NCBI RefSeq assembly: GCF_035627495.1
Contig: NZ_DASPLO010000197.1
Location: forward strand, 1 to 64,000
DNA length: 64,000 nucleotides
Reading direction: 5' to 3'
Source of the DNA: Methylocaldum sp035627495
GTDB lineage: Bacteria; Pseudomonadota; Gammaproteobacteria; Methylococcales; Methylococcaceae
Shown here: piece after piece, positions 28,199 through 37,399 of the stretch
Layout of the letters: each line of letters begins with the position of its first letter
How positions within the stretch are numbered: the first letter of the stretch is position 1
Program-made: the position numbers and the translations under genes
Notes under the pieces: model-generated
Told to the model about the DNA's origin: nothing
Databases searched by the model: none
What the model saw: the letters and a program-made list of their open reading frames with translations, nothing else

Positions 28199-29011
28199 CT
28201 ACGGATCGATCGGCGCCAGCGGGAGGACCGCCGACGGGGCACCCTCGTCCGGGTCCGTGCTGAGCAGGCCGAGCGTCCAGGGAAAGACGTGCACCAACGG
28301 TACGACAAGGCCGGGATTGCCTGACGCTGTGTTCAGTCCGAACATCACCACGGCGATCGGCCGCCAGGCATCGTCGCCTTCGATGCTCAGCTCGACGGAG
28401 GCATCAGTGAGCTGACTCCTCGTAAATGGCGCCAGCACCGGCAGGAAATAGAGGTTTCCCTGCCCGCTTTCGAAATCGGGCTGGGGAGTATCGGGGATCG
28501 TGTGGTCTACGACAAGTTCGTCACCGCGGCGGATGCGGACGTGGACGGGGCTGTCCGTGGCGAAGTCGGAAAAGTGGGTGATAGTGAACAGCAGGACCCG
28601 TTGGATCTCAGTCCGTATGACACCAGGGACCACTGGCCGCAGGGGAAGCGAGATGCGCCCTTCGGATGCGTCGGTGCTGAGCGTGATGTCCGATTGCTCC
28701 TCGTAGCCGAGAGGTACGATGTTGCCGCTGGTGAAGCGCTCGCACCAGGCGACGATGACCTCGGGGCGCCAGGCGTCGGACCCCCGTATACCGATGCGCA
28801 GGTAATAATTTTCCGGGAGGATCTGGGATTCGGCGACGTCCAGGATGGTGAAACTGCCGCCGCCGGTGGCTACGCTTCGGAACAGCTCCATGTCTCGGTG
28901 GACAACGTCCAACCCTTCCTGATTCATGATGAAGACAGTTTCGCTCTCGGTACCGGCGTCGGAAGAATTGCTGGTGAGGGTCGCGACCCAAAGATTGCGG
29001 ATGAACGGCAT
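28199..29011 (-). CDS. Unknown protein with two tandem related domains
   Basis: 270 residues from ATG 29011, which has AAGGAGGCTACG directly upstream. The protein is an internal duplication: LRIGIRGSDAWRPEVIVAW (about 90-110) is echoed by VELSIEGDDAWRPIAVVMF (about 215-235), each followed by a similar loop ending in VPL. Each unit looks beta-rich. The GxDAWRP pattern recalls PLAT/LH2-like beta-sandwich domains, though I would not assign the family on this. No signal peptide. It lies 81 bp behind the 29093-30256 gene on the same strand, likely one operon. Confidence 0.55.
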   Translation of the reverse strand: MPFIRNLWVATLTSNSSDAGTESETVFIMNQEGLDVVHRDMELFRSVATGGGSFTILDVAESQILPENYYLRIGIRGSDAWRPEVIVAWCERFTSGNIVPLGYEEQSDITLSTDASEGRISLPLRPVVPGVIRTEIQRVLLFTITHFSDFATDSPVHVRIRRGDELVVDHTIPDTPQPDFESGQGNLYFLPVLAPFTRSQLTDASVELSIEGDDAWRPIAVVMFGLNTASGNPGLVVPLVHVFPWTLGLLSTDPDEGAPSAVLPLAPIDP

Positions 29012-29092
29012 CGTAGCCTCCTTCCCGGAGTGCGGGGAATAAACCTTTATGCAACGAGTTGATCCAGGCAGCCCATCATTTCCATACCCCAT

Positions 29093-30256
29093 TCAAGGCG
29101 CGATGCGAACCTCCACGGAATTGATGAACCATTGAAAGTTGGACCTACTGTGCACTTCTACATCGTCTACACCCGAAATATCGAAAGTTCGGGTTCCAAC
29201 GGTAATGACAACATGCTCCCCGCCCAGCACAGGCCCGGCACTGAACAACTGGGCAAAGTAATGCTGACCGCGGGTCAGGTTCTCCCTGTGGTGTGTCGAG
29301 TCATCACCGTCGAACTCCGCATAAAAATGGGACATCAGCGCTAGCGAGGGTTCCGGAACGTTCGAGTGAAGCACATTCATCATGAGGTAGTTGTCTTGAC
29401 CGGTCCCTGCGTCCGACCAGTACCACTCATCCACCATGCTGAGATCGTGGGTGCCTATCGTGCTCTGAGCATCGATGAGGACTTCCACACGACCGGTTGT
29501 GGGCGCCTCGAATCCAAATGCTATTTGAGCCTCGGCGGTGGCCTCAGCGTAGTCGTGATCATCGGCAGAGCCGCAATCCATGGTGATCTCGTTGCCTACC
29601 AGGCCGGAGGACGGGTCTAGAAAGAGCTGTCGGTCGACCCGAAAGTTATCGCTGGCTCGATGATCGAAATCGAAGAGGAACCCGAAAAACGGCGGCCTGA
29701 ACAAGAACCACCGATGAGGGTCGGACGGATCGTCGGCTGGCGCGAGCGTCCCCCAGGGCAGCGGAAATACGTGCAGTGGAGACAAGCTTGTCCATTTGTC
29801 GAGGTTTTTTGGCAGGTTGTAGCCGGGTGCCACCTTGCCGTCGGCAGCGGAGAGTATGCCCCGCAGCTTTTCATTGGACTCGCTGCCGAGCTGTCTCAGC
29901 TGCTCGGCGCTTGTTCCGAGCTCTAGAAGAAGCGCATTAAGTCTCTCTTTGCGCGCCCAGTTCTCCTTTCTGTATTCACGATGCAAATCCACCGGAGGCT
30001 GCCAGAGGTCACGAAAGGCGATGCGTTCGCGCTTCATAGCCTCCCGCAGTACCGCTAAGTTATTCGCTCCCAATAGATCGTGCAATTGACGGCGGAAATC
30101 TTCGACGATTTCATCCGCCTTTTGACCGCGCGATTCATCGGTTTTGCGTCGCCGTTCCTCCTGCTGGCTGAATGCTGTTTCCGCCAACTGACGGTCCTTT
30201 GTCGAGAAGTCCGTCAGAAACGGCAAATTGCGAGTTGTTCGGTAACAATATGGCAC
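29093..30256 (-). CDS. Unknown protein with N-terminal coiled coil
   Basis: 387 residues starting at GTG 30256; AGAAGGAG lies 5 bases upstream, which decides the start. Residues about 20-130 are highly charged and helical (QQEERRRKTDESRGQKADEI), probably a coiled coil, followed by a middle region with PLPWGTLAPADD and a C-terminal beta-rich domain (FGFEAPTTGRVEVLIDAQ, VITVGTRTFDISGVDDVEV). No signal peptide or membrane segment. The C-terminal domain resembles jelly-roll or lectin-like folds in composition only. It is the first gene of a two-gene unit with the duplicated-domain protein; a shared structural or extracellular role is a guess. Confidence 0.55.
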   Translation of the reverse strand: MPYCYRTTRNLPFLTDFSTKDRQLAETAFSQQEERRRKTDESRGQKADEIVEDFRRQLHDLLGANNLAVLREAMKRERIAFRDLWQPPVDLHREYRKENWARKERLNALLLELGTSAEQLRQLGSESNEKLRGILSAADGKVAPGYNLPKNLDKWTSLSPLHVFPLPWGTLAPADDPSDPHRWFLFRPPFFGFLFDFDHRASDNFRVDRQLFLDPSSGLVGNEITMDCGSADDHDYAEATAEAQIAFGFEAPTTGRVEVLIDAQSTIGTHDLSMVDEWYWSDAGTGQDNYLMMNVLHSNVPEPSLALMSHFYAEFDGDDSTHHRENLTRGQHYFAQLFSAGPVLGGEHVVITVGTRTFDISGVDDVEVHSRSNFQWFINSVEVRIAP

Positions 30257-30906
30257 ACGCGTACTCCTTCTGCGTAATGGGGCAGACCACGGTTTCCGGT
30301 AGACTGCGACCCGGTTCCTTGCCCAAATCCCTTCGATACTGCGCCCGTCCCGCTCTCCGTCGACGTTCCCCGGTACCAGATCCGGTGAATCGATGGTCCG
30401 TTTCCTATTATTCCTTATTCACGATTCAAGCTCAGTGTTAATCCGCAAAGCCAGACTATCGATTGAGTCCTTTCTGCGTAGCTTCCGTAAAGTTTCTACC
30501 ACTCCGCCTATCGCCTTAACAATACGTCGTTTATCTGAACGGCCGATCTACACGGAATTTCTGACGTTCGTGATGCGTGAGACGACAGGCTGATTTGGGT
30601 CGACAGCCGAAGTTCGGCTCAAACGCAGCTCAGGCCATGATGAACTGCTTGGATTTTGTCTGGGCTGGCGTGGGCTTGCCTTCGGTCTGGGGGCGGCTGA
30701 AAAATCCAGTATTTTTTGGGTGATGAAAATTTTGTGCGGAAAATGCAGGGTCAAATAGGCTTTGCTAAAGCCCATCGGACGGGGCAGTTGCGGGAATACC
30801 GCGACCCACTTAGTGATTTTCATTGATCGTTAATCTCCCTGTCACAGTTTCGTTATCCGTGCTGCGTACTATCGCGACGGCATAACAACCAACCAGGGAG
30901 TTTTCA
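30257..30906. other. Intergenic region between divergent units
   Basis: About 650 bp. A 91-codon minus frame (30548-30823) has GGGAG upstream of its ATG but a composition unlike a conserved protein, so I do not call it. Just before the phosphatase gene the DNA reads CTGTCACAGTTTCGTTAT, which resembles half of a PhoB box; too weak to call. Confidence 0.35.
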
Positions 30907-33123
30907 ATGAATCAATCACGCATTTTCCGCGTTTTCGCATTGAGTCTTGCCGTACTGATGTCGGCATCGCTGGCCGAGGAGGCCAGCGCACTAGCACTCA
31001 CGCGAGGCCCTTATTTGCAGACAGGCACATCCAGCGGCCTGATCGTGCGCTGGCGTTCGGACACGGCCTCCGACAGCCGCGTGCGTGTCGGCACCAGCCC
31101 GACGAATTTGACGCTCACGTTCGATAACACTGCCTCGACCACGGAGCACGTTGTGCAGGTGAGCGGACTCAATCCGCAGACCAAATACTATTACTCGATC
31201 GGCTCCACCACGCAGACCCTTTCAGGCGGCGACAGCAACACCCATTTCATCACCGCGCCTGTTGCAGGCACGCAGCAAGCGACGCGCATCTGGGTGATCG
31301 GCGACGCCGGCACCGGCTCGTCCAGCCAGACCGCCGTGTATAACGCCTATCGAAACTTCACCGGCACCAATCCCACCCATCTGTGGCTGCAACTCGGCGA
31401 CAATGCCTATAGCAGCGGCACCGACGCCGAATATCAGTCCAAGATGTTCAACATCTATCCCGACATGCTCCGCCAGTCCGTGACGTGGCCCACGCTGGGC
31501 AACCACGATGCCGGCTCGGCGAGTTCGGCGACACAAACCGGCCCTTACTACAATATTTTTTCGCTACCCAAGAACGGCGAGGCAGGCGGCGTGGCGTCGG
31601 GCACGGAAGCGTACTATTCGTTTAACTACGGCAACATCCATTTCATCGTGCTGAACTCGCAGGACGTGAGCCGGGCGGTGGGCAGTCCGATGTTGAACTG
31701 GCTGGAAGCCGATTTGCAGGCGACCAACGCCGACTGGAACATCGCCTTCTGGCATCACCCGCCATACTCCAAGGGTTCGCACAATTCCGACACCGAGACC
31801 GCGCTGATCGACATGCGCCAGAACGCGTTGCCAATCCTGGAGAGCTACGGCGTCGATCTGGTCTTGACCGGCCACAGCCATTCCTACGAACGCTCGAAGT
31901 TCATCGACGGCCATTACGGTTCGTCCACGACCTTCAGCGATGCGAGCCATGTCGTGCAGGCCGGCAGCGGTCGCACCGATGGTACCGGCGCTTACAACAA
32001 ATCGGCTGTCGGCGTATCGCACGCCGGCGCAGTCTACGCGGTGGCGGGCAGTTCGGGGCAGATCAGCGGCGGTACGCTGAATCATCCGGCCATGTACATT
32101 TCGTTGAACGAACTGGGTTCGATGGTGCTGGACGTGAACGGCCTGACGCTCGACGCCAAGTTCCTCAACAACAACGGCACGGTGCGCGATTACTTCACCA
32201 TGACCAAGGGAGGAACACCACCGCCGCAGCTGGCCAACGTGAGCGGCGTGGTGTGGCAGGACGTCGACGCGGACGGCATCCGTGAAACGGGCGAGAGCTT
32301 CCTGCAAGGTATCCAGGTGAAGCTCTACACCGACACCAACACCCTGGTCGCCTCGCAGTCCACCAACGCGAATGGTGCCTACCAATTCTCCAGTGTGGCG
32401 GCAGGTAACTACTACGTGCAATTCATTCCGGGTACGCGCACCATCTCGCCGCAGAACCAGGGCGCGAACGACGGCATCGACAGCGACGCGAATCCGGCCG
32501 ACGGCAAAACGGCTGTGTTCAGCGCAGCCGCGGGCAGCACCATCGCCAACGTGGACGCCGGCATGTACACGCCCGGCGGCGCGCCGCAAACCGTACAGTT
32601 GCAGGACGGCCTGAACGCTTACGCCGGCACGCAAGACACCCATGTCGCCAGCGGCAAGGCCACCACCAACTACGGCAATGCCACGACCGTGCTCGCCGAT
32701 GGCGCCGACGGCACCAACGGCCGTTTGATCGGTTTGATGAAGTGGGCTGTCTCCTCGATTCCGTCGACGGCCACCGTGACCAACGCTACCGTCACGCTGC
32801 GGGTCTCCAACCTCAGTAAAGGCACCTACAATCTTTACGCGGTGAACACGGCCTGGACCGAAGGCGGCGCCACCTGGAACAGCGTCAATCCGCTGAATAA
32901 CCAGGGCGTGCTGATCGGTTCCTTCCTGCCGTCGGGGACCGGCAGCTACACCATCCAGCTCAACAGCGCCGGCCTCTCGCTGGTGCAGGGCTGGGTCAAC
33001 GGTTCGGCTGCCAACAACGGCTTCATGATCGTGGACGGCGGTACCAGCGACGGTGTCGATCTGCGCTCATCGGAGTACGGCACCCAAGCGCAACGGCCGA
33101 AACTCACCGTCACCTATCAATAA
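30907..33123 (+). CDS. Secreted purple-acid-phosphatase-like metallophosphoesterase
   Basis: 738 residues. Signal peptide of about 30 residues. Residues about 35-115 form the N-terminal Fn3-like domain of purple acid phosphatases (GPYLQTG, VRWRSD, YYYSIG). The metallophosphoesterase core follows with all metal motifs: GDAGTG (about 133), GDNAY (about 163), GNHD (about 197), a His in FWHHPP and GHSHSYER (about 321). Then come an SdrD_B-like domain (about 445-550, VSGVVWQDVDADGIRE) and a C-terminal DNRLRE/CBM96-type domain (about 565-737). It should hydrolyse phosphate esters outside the cytoplasm, with the two extra domains acting in surface attachment or spacing. Ribosome-binding site AGGGAG. 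A strong terminator follows. Confidence 0.88.
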   Translation: MNQSRIFRVFALSLAVLMSASLAEEASALALTRGPYLQTGTSSGLIVRWRSDTASDSRVRVGTSPTNLTLTFDNTASTTEHVVQVSGLNPQTKYYYSIGSTTQTLSGGDSNTHFITAPVAGTQQATRIWVIGDAGTGSSSQTAVYNAYRNFTGTNPTHLWLQLGDNAYSSGTDAEYQSKMFNIYPDMLRQSVTWPTLGNHDAGSASSATQTGPYYNIFSLPKNGEAGGVASGTEAYYSFNYGNIHFIVLNSQDVSRAVGSPMLNWLEADLQATNADWNIAFWHHPPYSKGSHNSDTETALIDMRQNALPILESYGVDLVLTGHSHSYERSKFIDGHYGSSTTFSDASHVVQAGSGRTDGTGAYNKSAVGVSHAGAVYAVAGSSGQISGGTLNHPAMYISLNELGSMVLDVNGLTLDAKFLNNNGTVRDYFTMTKGGTPPPQLANVSGVVWQDVDADGIRETGESFLQGIQVKLYTDTNTLVASQSTNANGAYQFSSVAAGNYYVQFIPGTRTISPQNQGANDGIDSDANPADGKTAVFSAAAGSTIANVDAGMYTPGGAPQTVQLQDGLNAYAGTQDTHVASGKATTNYGNATTVLADGADGTNGRLIGLMKWAVSSIPSTATVTNATVTLRVSNLSKGTYNLYAVNTAWTEGGATWNSVNPLNNQGVLIGSFLPSGTGSYTIQLNSAGLSLVQGWVNGSAANNGFMIVDGGTSDGVDLRSSEYGTQAQRPKLTVTYQ

Positions 33124-33132
33124 ACGCCCATA

Positions 33133-33176
33133 CGCCGGGCACCCGTGCTTGACGGCCGGGTGCCCGGCGCTTTTTT
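33133..33176 (+). terminator. Strong rho-independent terminator behind the phosphatase gene
   Basis: GCCGGGCACCCG at 33134-33145 pairs perfectly with CGGGTGCCCGGC at 33157-33168 over an 11-base loop, followed by a run of six T. It should separate most phosphatase transcripts from the TPR gene. Confidence 0.92.
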
Positions 33177-33191
33177 GTGTAGAGGAATGTC

Positions 33192-34007
33192 ATGCGCAAG
33201 CAAGCACTGCTTTTTACCGTGTTGCTGGGATACGCCAACGTTTCGCTGGCCCACGGCAACGTACACGAACGCATCCACCAGCTGGATCACGAGATTGCCC
33301 ATCATCCCAAAGACGTTACCCGGCTGATAAAGCGCGGCCAATTATTGCTCGACGAGGGGCACGCCGACGATGCGCTCGACGATTTCGTCAAGGCGCGCAA
33401 GCTCGCTCCCAAACGGATCGAAGTGCTCTACCACCTCGCCCGGGCGCAGCTCCTGCTCAATCAACAGAATGCCGCGTTAGAGTCCGCGGGGAAATTTCTC
33501 CGGCAGGTGACGAACGATGCCGCCAGGGTGCGCGGCCATGTGCTCACCGGCGATATCTTGTCGGCATCGGGTAAGCCGTTCGACGCGGGCGAGGCTTACC
33601 TGAGAGCCATCAGCGTTTCCCAGGAATTAGAACCTGACCATGTGCTTTATGCCGCCAACGCCTTTCACACGGCGGGCAACACGGACAAGGCCATCGCAGT
33701 GCTGAACGACGGCATCGCGCGGCTCGGTCCCCTGCACGCCCTGAACGAACGGGCGCTGACGCTGGAGATGGAGCAAAAGCAATACGATTCGGCGTTGCGC
33801 CGGGTCGACCAAATGCTCGCGACCCGCCAGCGCGTTCCCTTCCTGCTTTACGAAAAGGGCAAAATCCTCAAGGCGCAGGCCCGCACCGACGAATCCCGGC
33901 AGACCTTCACTGCTGCGCTCAAGGAAATCGACGGGCTGCCGGAGTCGCGCAGACATACGCACGTTTTTGAAAATCTCAGGAGCTCGGTACTGGCGGAAAT
34001 GAACTGA
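33192..34007 (+). CDS. Periplasmic TPR-repeat protein
   Basis: 271 residues, with AGAGGAATGTC before the ATG. A short signal peptide (about 1-19, cut after SLA) is followed by at least five tetratricopeptide-like units, for example RGQLLLDEGHADDALDDFVKA and YDSALRRVDQML. TPR units serve as protein-protein docking surfaces. Its start lies only 15 bp past the terminator of the phosphatase gene, so read-through may link them. The phosphatase, TPR protein and TonB receptor could work together at the envelope; this is inferred from order only. Confidence 0.75.
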   Translation: MRKQALLFTVLLGYANVSLAHGNVHERIHQLDHEIAHHPKDVTRLIKRGQLLLDEGHADDALDDFVKARKLAPKRIEVLYHLARAQLLLNQQNAALESAGKFLRQVTNDAARVRGHVLTGDILSASGKPFDAGEAYLRAISVSQELEPDHVLYAANAFHTAGNTDKAIAVLNDGIARLGPLHALNERALTLEMEQKQYDSALRRVDQMLATRQRVPFLLYEKGKILKAQARTDESRQTFTAALKEIDGLPESRRHTHVFENLRSSVLAEMN

Positions 34008-34185
34008 GGGGGCTCTGAACAAGTTGATTCCATCCATGCCCTTCGCCTGCGCTCTGGAGAACGTTCGACAAGCTCATCACGAATGGAATCAATATGGTAC
34101 CGTTCATCGTTAGCCCGTCGAAGGATCGAATCAGTGATTCCTGAACGCCTAGTTCTGATTTTTCGGCTCGCTTCATAGACGTTAA

Positions 34186-36327
34186 ATGTTTTTAGCCTCG
34201 AGGATGCGGATTTATTCCGCTTGCCCCCAATCTAGCCGGCGCGCCATGCGTTCCATCTGGGGATTCATTGTCTTATCGCAAATATGGGCGGGCGCCGTTT
34301 GCCCCCATCCGCAACCAACCGGCCAGGAGACGGAGGAAACCACCTCCCTCGATACCTTGGAAGTCGAAGGCCGCGCCACCGATTTGACAGGAATCGCGGG
34401 CTCCGCCTCCCAGGGCTTGGTCGGGCAGCCCGAGTTCAAGTACCGCCCCCTGGCGCGCGTCGGCGAGCTGGTCGAGGTCGTGCCGGGCGCCTTGGCGACC
34501 CAGCACAGCGGCTCCGGCAAGGCCAATCAGTATTTCCTGCGCGGCTTCAATCTCGATCACGGCACCGATTTTTCCGTGACGGTCGACGGCGTGCCAATGA
34601 ATATGCCCACGCACGCCCACGGCCAGGGTTATCTGGATTTGAACAGCATCATCCCGGAACTGGTCGACAAGGTGGAATACGGCAAGGGGCCGTACTACGC
34701 GGATGCCGGCGACTTCTCCTCGGCGGGCTATGCCCGCATGCACACGATGCACAAGCTGCCCCAGGGACTCCTGAAGTTCACCGGCGGGGAGTTCGGCTAT
34801 TACCGCACGGTGTTCGCCAATTCGAACCAGGTCGGGCCGGGCGAGCTGCTGTACGCCGGGGAAACCCATTTCTACGACGGCGTCTGGAAGGAGCCGGAGG
34901 ATCTCCACAAGTACAACGGCATGCTGCGCTACACCCTCGACGAGCACGACTGGGGCATGTCGATCAACGGCAAGGCCTACCATTCCACCTGGACGGCGAC
35001 GAATCAGATTCCCGACCGCGCCATCCGTGACGGCAGCTTAGGGCTATACGGCACGATGGATCCCACCGACGGCGGCGACTCGAACCGCTACAGCCTGGCG
35101 ACCAACTTCTGGAACCGGGGGGATTCGTACAAGACCGACGCCAGCGTTTACGCCGTGTATTCGGACCTGGAGCTTTATTCCAACTTCTCCGGTTATATCG
35201 ACCCGCGCGGCGACCAGATTCTGCAAAAGGAGCGTCGGGTGATCGTCGGCGGCAACGCGGAGTTCACCCACTACGACCGCTGGTTCGGGCTGGATGTCGA
35301 CAATACCCTGGGCCTGCAGGTGCGCCACGACGAGATCCTGGGGCTGGCGCTGAATCACACGCAGGCGCGGGACACGCTGGACAACATCCGCCGTGACGAT
35401 GTCGGCGAAACCAGCGTGGGTGTATTCATCAAGCACCAGACGCATTGGCTGGAGAAATTTCGTACCATCGCCGGCCTGCGCGGCGACTTCTTCGACTTCA
35501 ACGTCGATGCCATCAGCGATGACCGCAACTCGGGGCACGCGGACGCGGCGATGCTAAGCCCCAAGCTCAGCCTGGTGTTCGGTCCCTGGCTGGACACCGA
35601 GTACTTCCTCAACCTGGGCTATGGCCACCATTCCAACGACGCCCGCGGCACGGTGCAGCGCATCGATCCCAACTCCGGAGACGCCGTGGCGGCCGTCAAC
35701 CCGCTGGTGTGGTCGCGCGGCGGGGAAATCGGGCTGCGCAGCCAGTACCTCCGGGGCCTCAACACCACCCTGGCCCTCTGGTGGCTGCAAATGAATTCGG
35801 AACTGGTCTTCGTGGGCGACGCGGGCACCACCGAACCGACCGGCCGCAGCGAGCGCTACGGCGTGGAATGGACCAATTACTACCAGCCCACCGACTGGCT
35901 GACACTGGACGCCGACCTGGCTTTCACCTCGGCGAGCTATACCCATGTTCCCCGCCGGGCCAACAACATCCCCAACTCGGTGGGACGGGTCATCACCGCC
36001 GGCGCCCTCATCAACCTGCCACAAGGCTTCTTCTTCACTGCTCGCCTGCGCCATTTCGGCCAGGTTGCGCTAACCGAGGACAACACCGCCTGGGCCGGCG
36101 ACACCACGCTGGTGAATTTCGGCGGCGGCTACCAATACCGGGATTACAAGGTCGAGGTCGACCTGTTCAACGCCTTCGACTCCAAGAGCAGCGACATCGC
36201 CTACTACTACAACTCCTGCCTGCGGGGCGAGGCCTGTCCCGGCGGGGACGACCCCGGCAATCCCGGCCTCATGCGCCACCCCGTGGAGCCGCGCATGGTG
36301 CGCGTCGCGGCCTCGCTTCGGTTTTGA
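34186..36327 (+). CDS. TonB-dependent outer-membrane receptor
   Basis: 713 residues from ATG 34186; ATG 34204 or 34246 are alternatives, and the last leaves the most normal signal peptide (MRSIWGFIVLSQIWAGAV). A TonB-box-like LDTLEVEGRA precedes the plug domain (about 80-190; GLVGQPEFKYRPLARVGELVEVVPG, YFLRGFNLDHGTDFSVTVDG). The rest is a 22-strand type barrel ending in aromatic-F (VAASLRF). Several His-rich stretches in the plug (PTHAHGQ) suggest a metal or metal chelate, but the substrate is open. The DPRGDQ, DNIRRDDVGET and CLRGEACPGGDDP loops are unusual, with two Cys that may bridge. Confidence 0.88.
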   Translation: MFLASRMRIYSACPQSSRRAMRSIWGFIVLSQIWAGAVCPHPQPTGQETEETTSLDTLEVEGRATDLTGIAGSASQGLVGQPEFKYRPLARVGELVEVVPGALATQHSGSGKANQYFLRGFNLDHGTDFSVTVDGVPMNMPTHAHGQGYLDLNSIIPELVDKVEYGKGPYYADAGDFSSAGYARMHTMHKLPQGLLKFTGGEFGYYRTVFANSNQVGPGELLYAGETHFYDGVWKEPEDLHKYNGMLRYTLDEHDWGMSINGKAYHSTWTATNQIPDRAIRDGSLGLYGTMDPTDGGDSNRYSLATNFWNRGDSYKTDASVYAVYSDLELYSNFSGYIDPRGDQILQKERRVIVGGNAEFTHYDRWFGLDVDNTLGLQVRHDEILGLALNHTQARDTLDNIRRDDVGETSVGVFIKHQTHWLEKFRTIAGLRGDFFDFNVDAISDDRNSGHADAAMLSPKLSLVFGPWLDTEYFLNLGYGHHSNDARGTVQRIDPNSGDAVAAVNPLVWSRGGEIGLRSQYLRGLNTTLALWWLQMNSELVFVGDAGTTEPTGRSERYGVEWTNYYQPTDWLTLDADLAFTSASYTHVPRRANNIPNSVGRVITAGALINLPQGFFFTARLRHFGQVALTEDNTAWAGDTTLVNFGGGYQYRDYKVEVDLFNAFDSKSSDIAYYYNSCLRGEACPGGDDPGNPGLMRHPVEPRMVRVAASLRF

Positions 36328-36576
36328 GAGCGGCGCGCAGGGTAAGGATTACGGGATATTCACCCAATGCCGTATCGTTAAGAAACCACACCGTTACCGC
36401 GGCATGGATTGCCGGGGTCAGAAAGCCATGGACGTCAAAGTCGGCGTATCACATCAATATGTCCTGGATGCCGGCATGACGGCTTAACTTAACGGAATTG
36501 CCCCCAAGACCGTGTGAATCGCAAAAATTAACCCGTTCGGGGTATATCGGCAGGCACAAACCGGCCAAAAGGAGAC

Positions 36577-37020
36577 ATGATGCTTCAGGCGTTTCAATTC
36601 CTCGCGACCTTCTGCGCCGCGCTCTTTGCTGGAGCGGCGCTCTATATCAATCTCGTCGAGCACCCTGCGCGCCTGGGGCTCGATACGCGCGCCGCCGCAA
36701 TGCAGTGGGCTCCGAGCTACAAGCGCGCCACCTGGATGCAAGCCCCCTTGGCGCTGCTCAGCTTTCTGTGCGGTACGGGGGTGTGGTTCATGGGGGCAGG
36801 CGCTGCGTGGTTTGTTGCCGCCGTGCTCATCGGGGTGGTGGTGCCTTTCACCTTCATCGTCATCATGCCCACGAATCATAAGCTCCTGGCTCCAGGCCGC
36901 GATCTCGGTTCCGCCGAGACTCGCACGCTGCTCGAGAACTGGGGGAGGTTCCATGCGGTGCGCACGGTGCTGAGCCTCCTAGCCACGGTGCTCTACATGT
37001 GGTTGCTAATGCGGACCTGA
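36577..37020 (+). CDS. DUF1772 membrane protein
   Basis: 147 residues; AAAGGAGAC precedes the ATG. Four membrane segments are visible, with the family patterns LFAGAALYINLVEHPAR and WAPSYKRATWMQAPLA and the C-terminal WGRFHAVRTVLSLLA. DUF1772 (anthrone-oxygenase-like) proteins are small inner-membrane proteins of unclear function. It is isolated, without an obvious operon partner. Confidence 0.8.
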   Translation: MMLQAFQFLATFCAALFAGAALYINLVEHPARLGLDTRAAAMQWAPSYKRATWMQAPLALLSFLCGTGVWFMGAGAAWFVAAVLIGVVVPFTFIVIMPTNHKLLAPGRDLGSAETRTLLENWGRFHAVRTVLSLLATVLYMWLLMRT

Positions 37021-37115
37021 AGCGGCTTCAGCTTGTAGAAATTGCTATCGAAGGTCCGGTTAGGGTAGTTTTGAGTCGTTCCCCAATGATAAGAACGCTC
37101 GCTTCGGCGCCAAAT

Positions 37116-37319
37116 ATGAAAATGACGGCAATCAAGACCGAAACCATCACGGGCGGATCGAACCCGCCGTAAAACAAGGATTGAAGGCGATGGCGGAGCG
37201 GGGAACGGCGCAGTCTGGCCAATATGATCGAGGTGATGATCCGGGACTACTGCGGGCGCAACGGCGTCAAGATTCCAGAACAGAGTGAATTATTCCAGGA
37301 CAGGGATAAGCCAACCTAA
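37116..37319 (+). pseudogene. Decayed ribbon-helix-helix (CopG/Arc-type) antitoxin-like gene
   Basis: Joining three frames gives a plausible small DNA-binding protein: MKMTAIKTETITG in the first, RIEPAVKQGLKAMAER in the second and RRSLANMIEVMIRDYCGRNG in the third, ending at TAA 37317. RRSLANMIEVMIRDY is the second helix of an RHH antitoxin. Two frameshifts, near 37150 and 37200, are needed. It lies directly before hsdR, where a toxin-antitoxin module may once have been. Confidence 0.55.
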
Positions 37320-37399
37320 AATTGCGCAAACCTATCGGTTATCAATCCGACGGCTGGACCGGCGTGAGCATGTCCGGGGCGCCAATCCATTCAAAGCTA

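Noticed and set aside
28052..29062. Plus-strand frames opposite the unknown protein at 28199-29011
   Set aside because: They are antisense shadows of a well-supported minus-strand gene with a strong ribosome-binding site.
30548..30823. A 91-codon minus-strand frame before the phosphatase gene
   Set aside because: Weak ribosome-binding site, Pro/Ser/Arg-rich C-terminus and no recognisable motif; probably chance.
30850..30906. PhoB box before the phosphatase
   Set aside because: Only one half-site-like CTGTCAC is present; the second half does not match.
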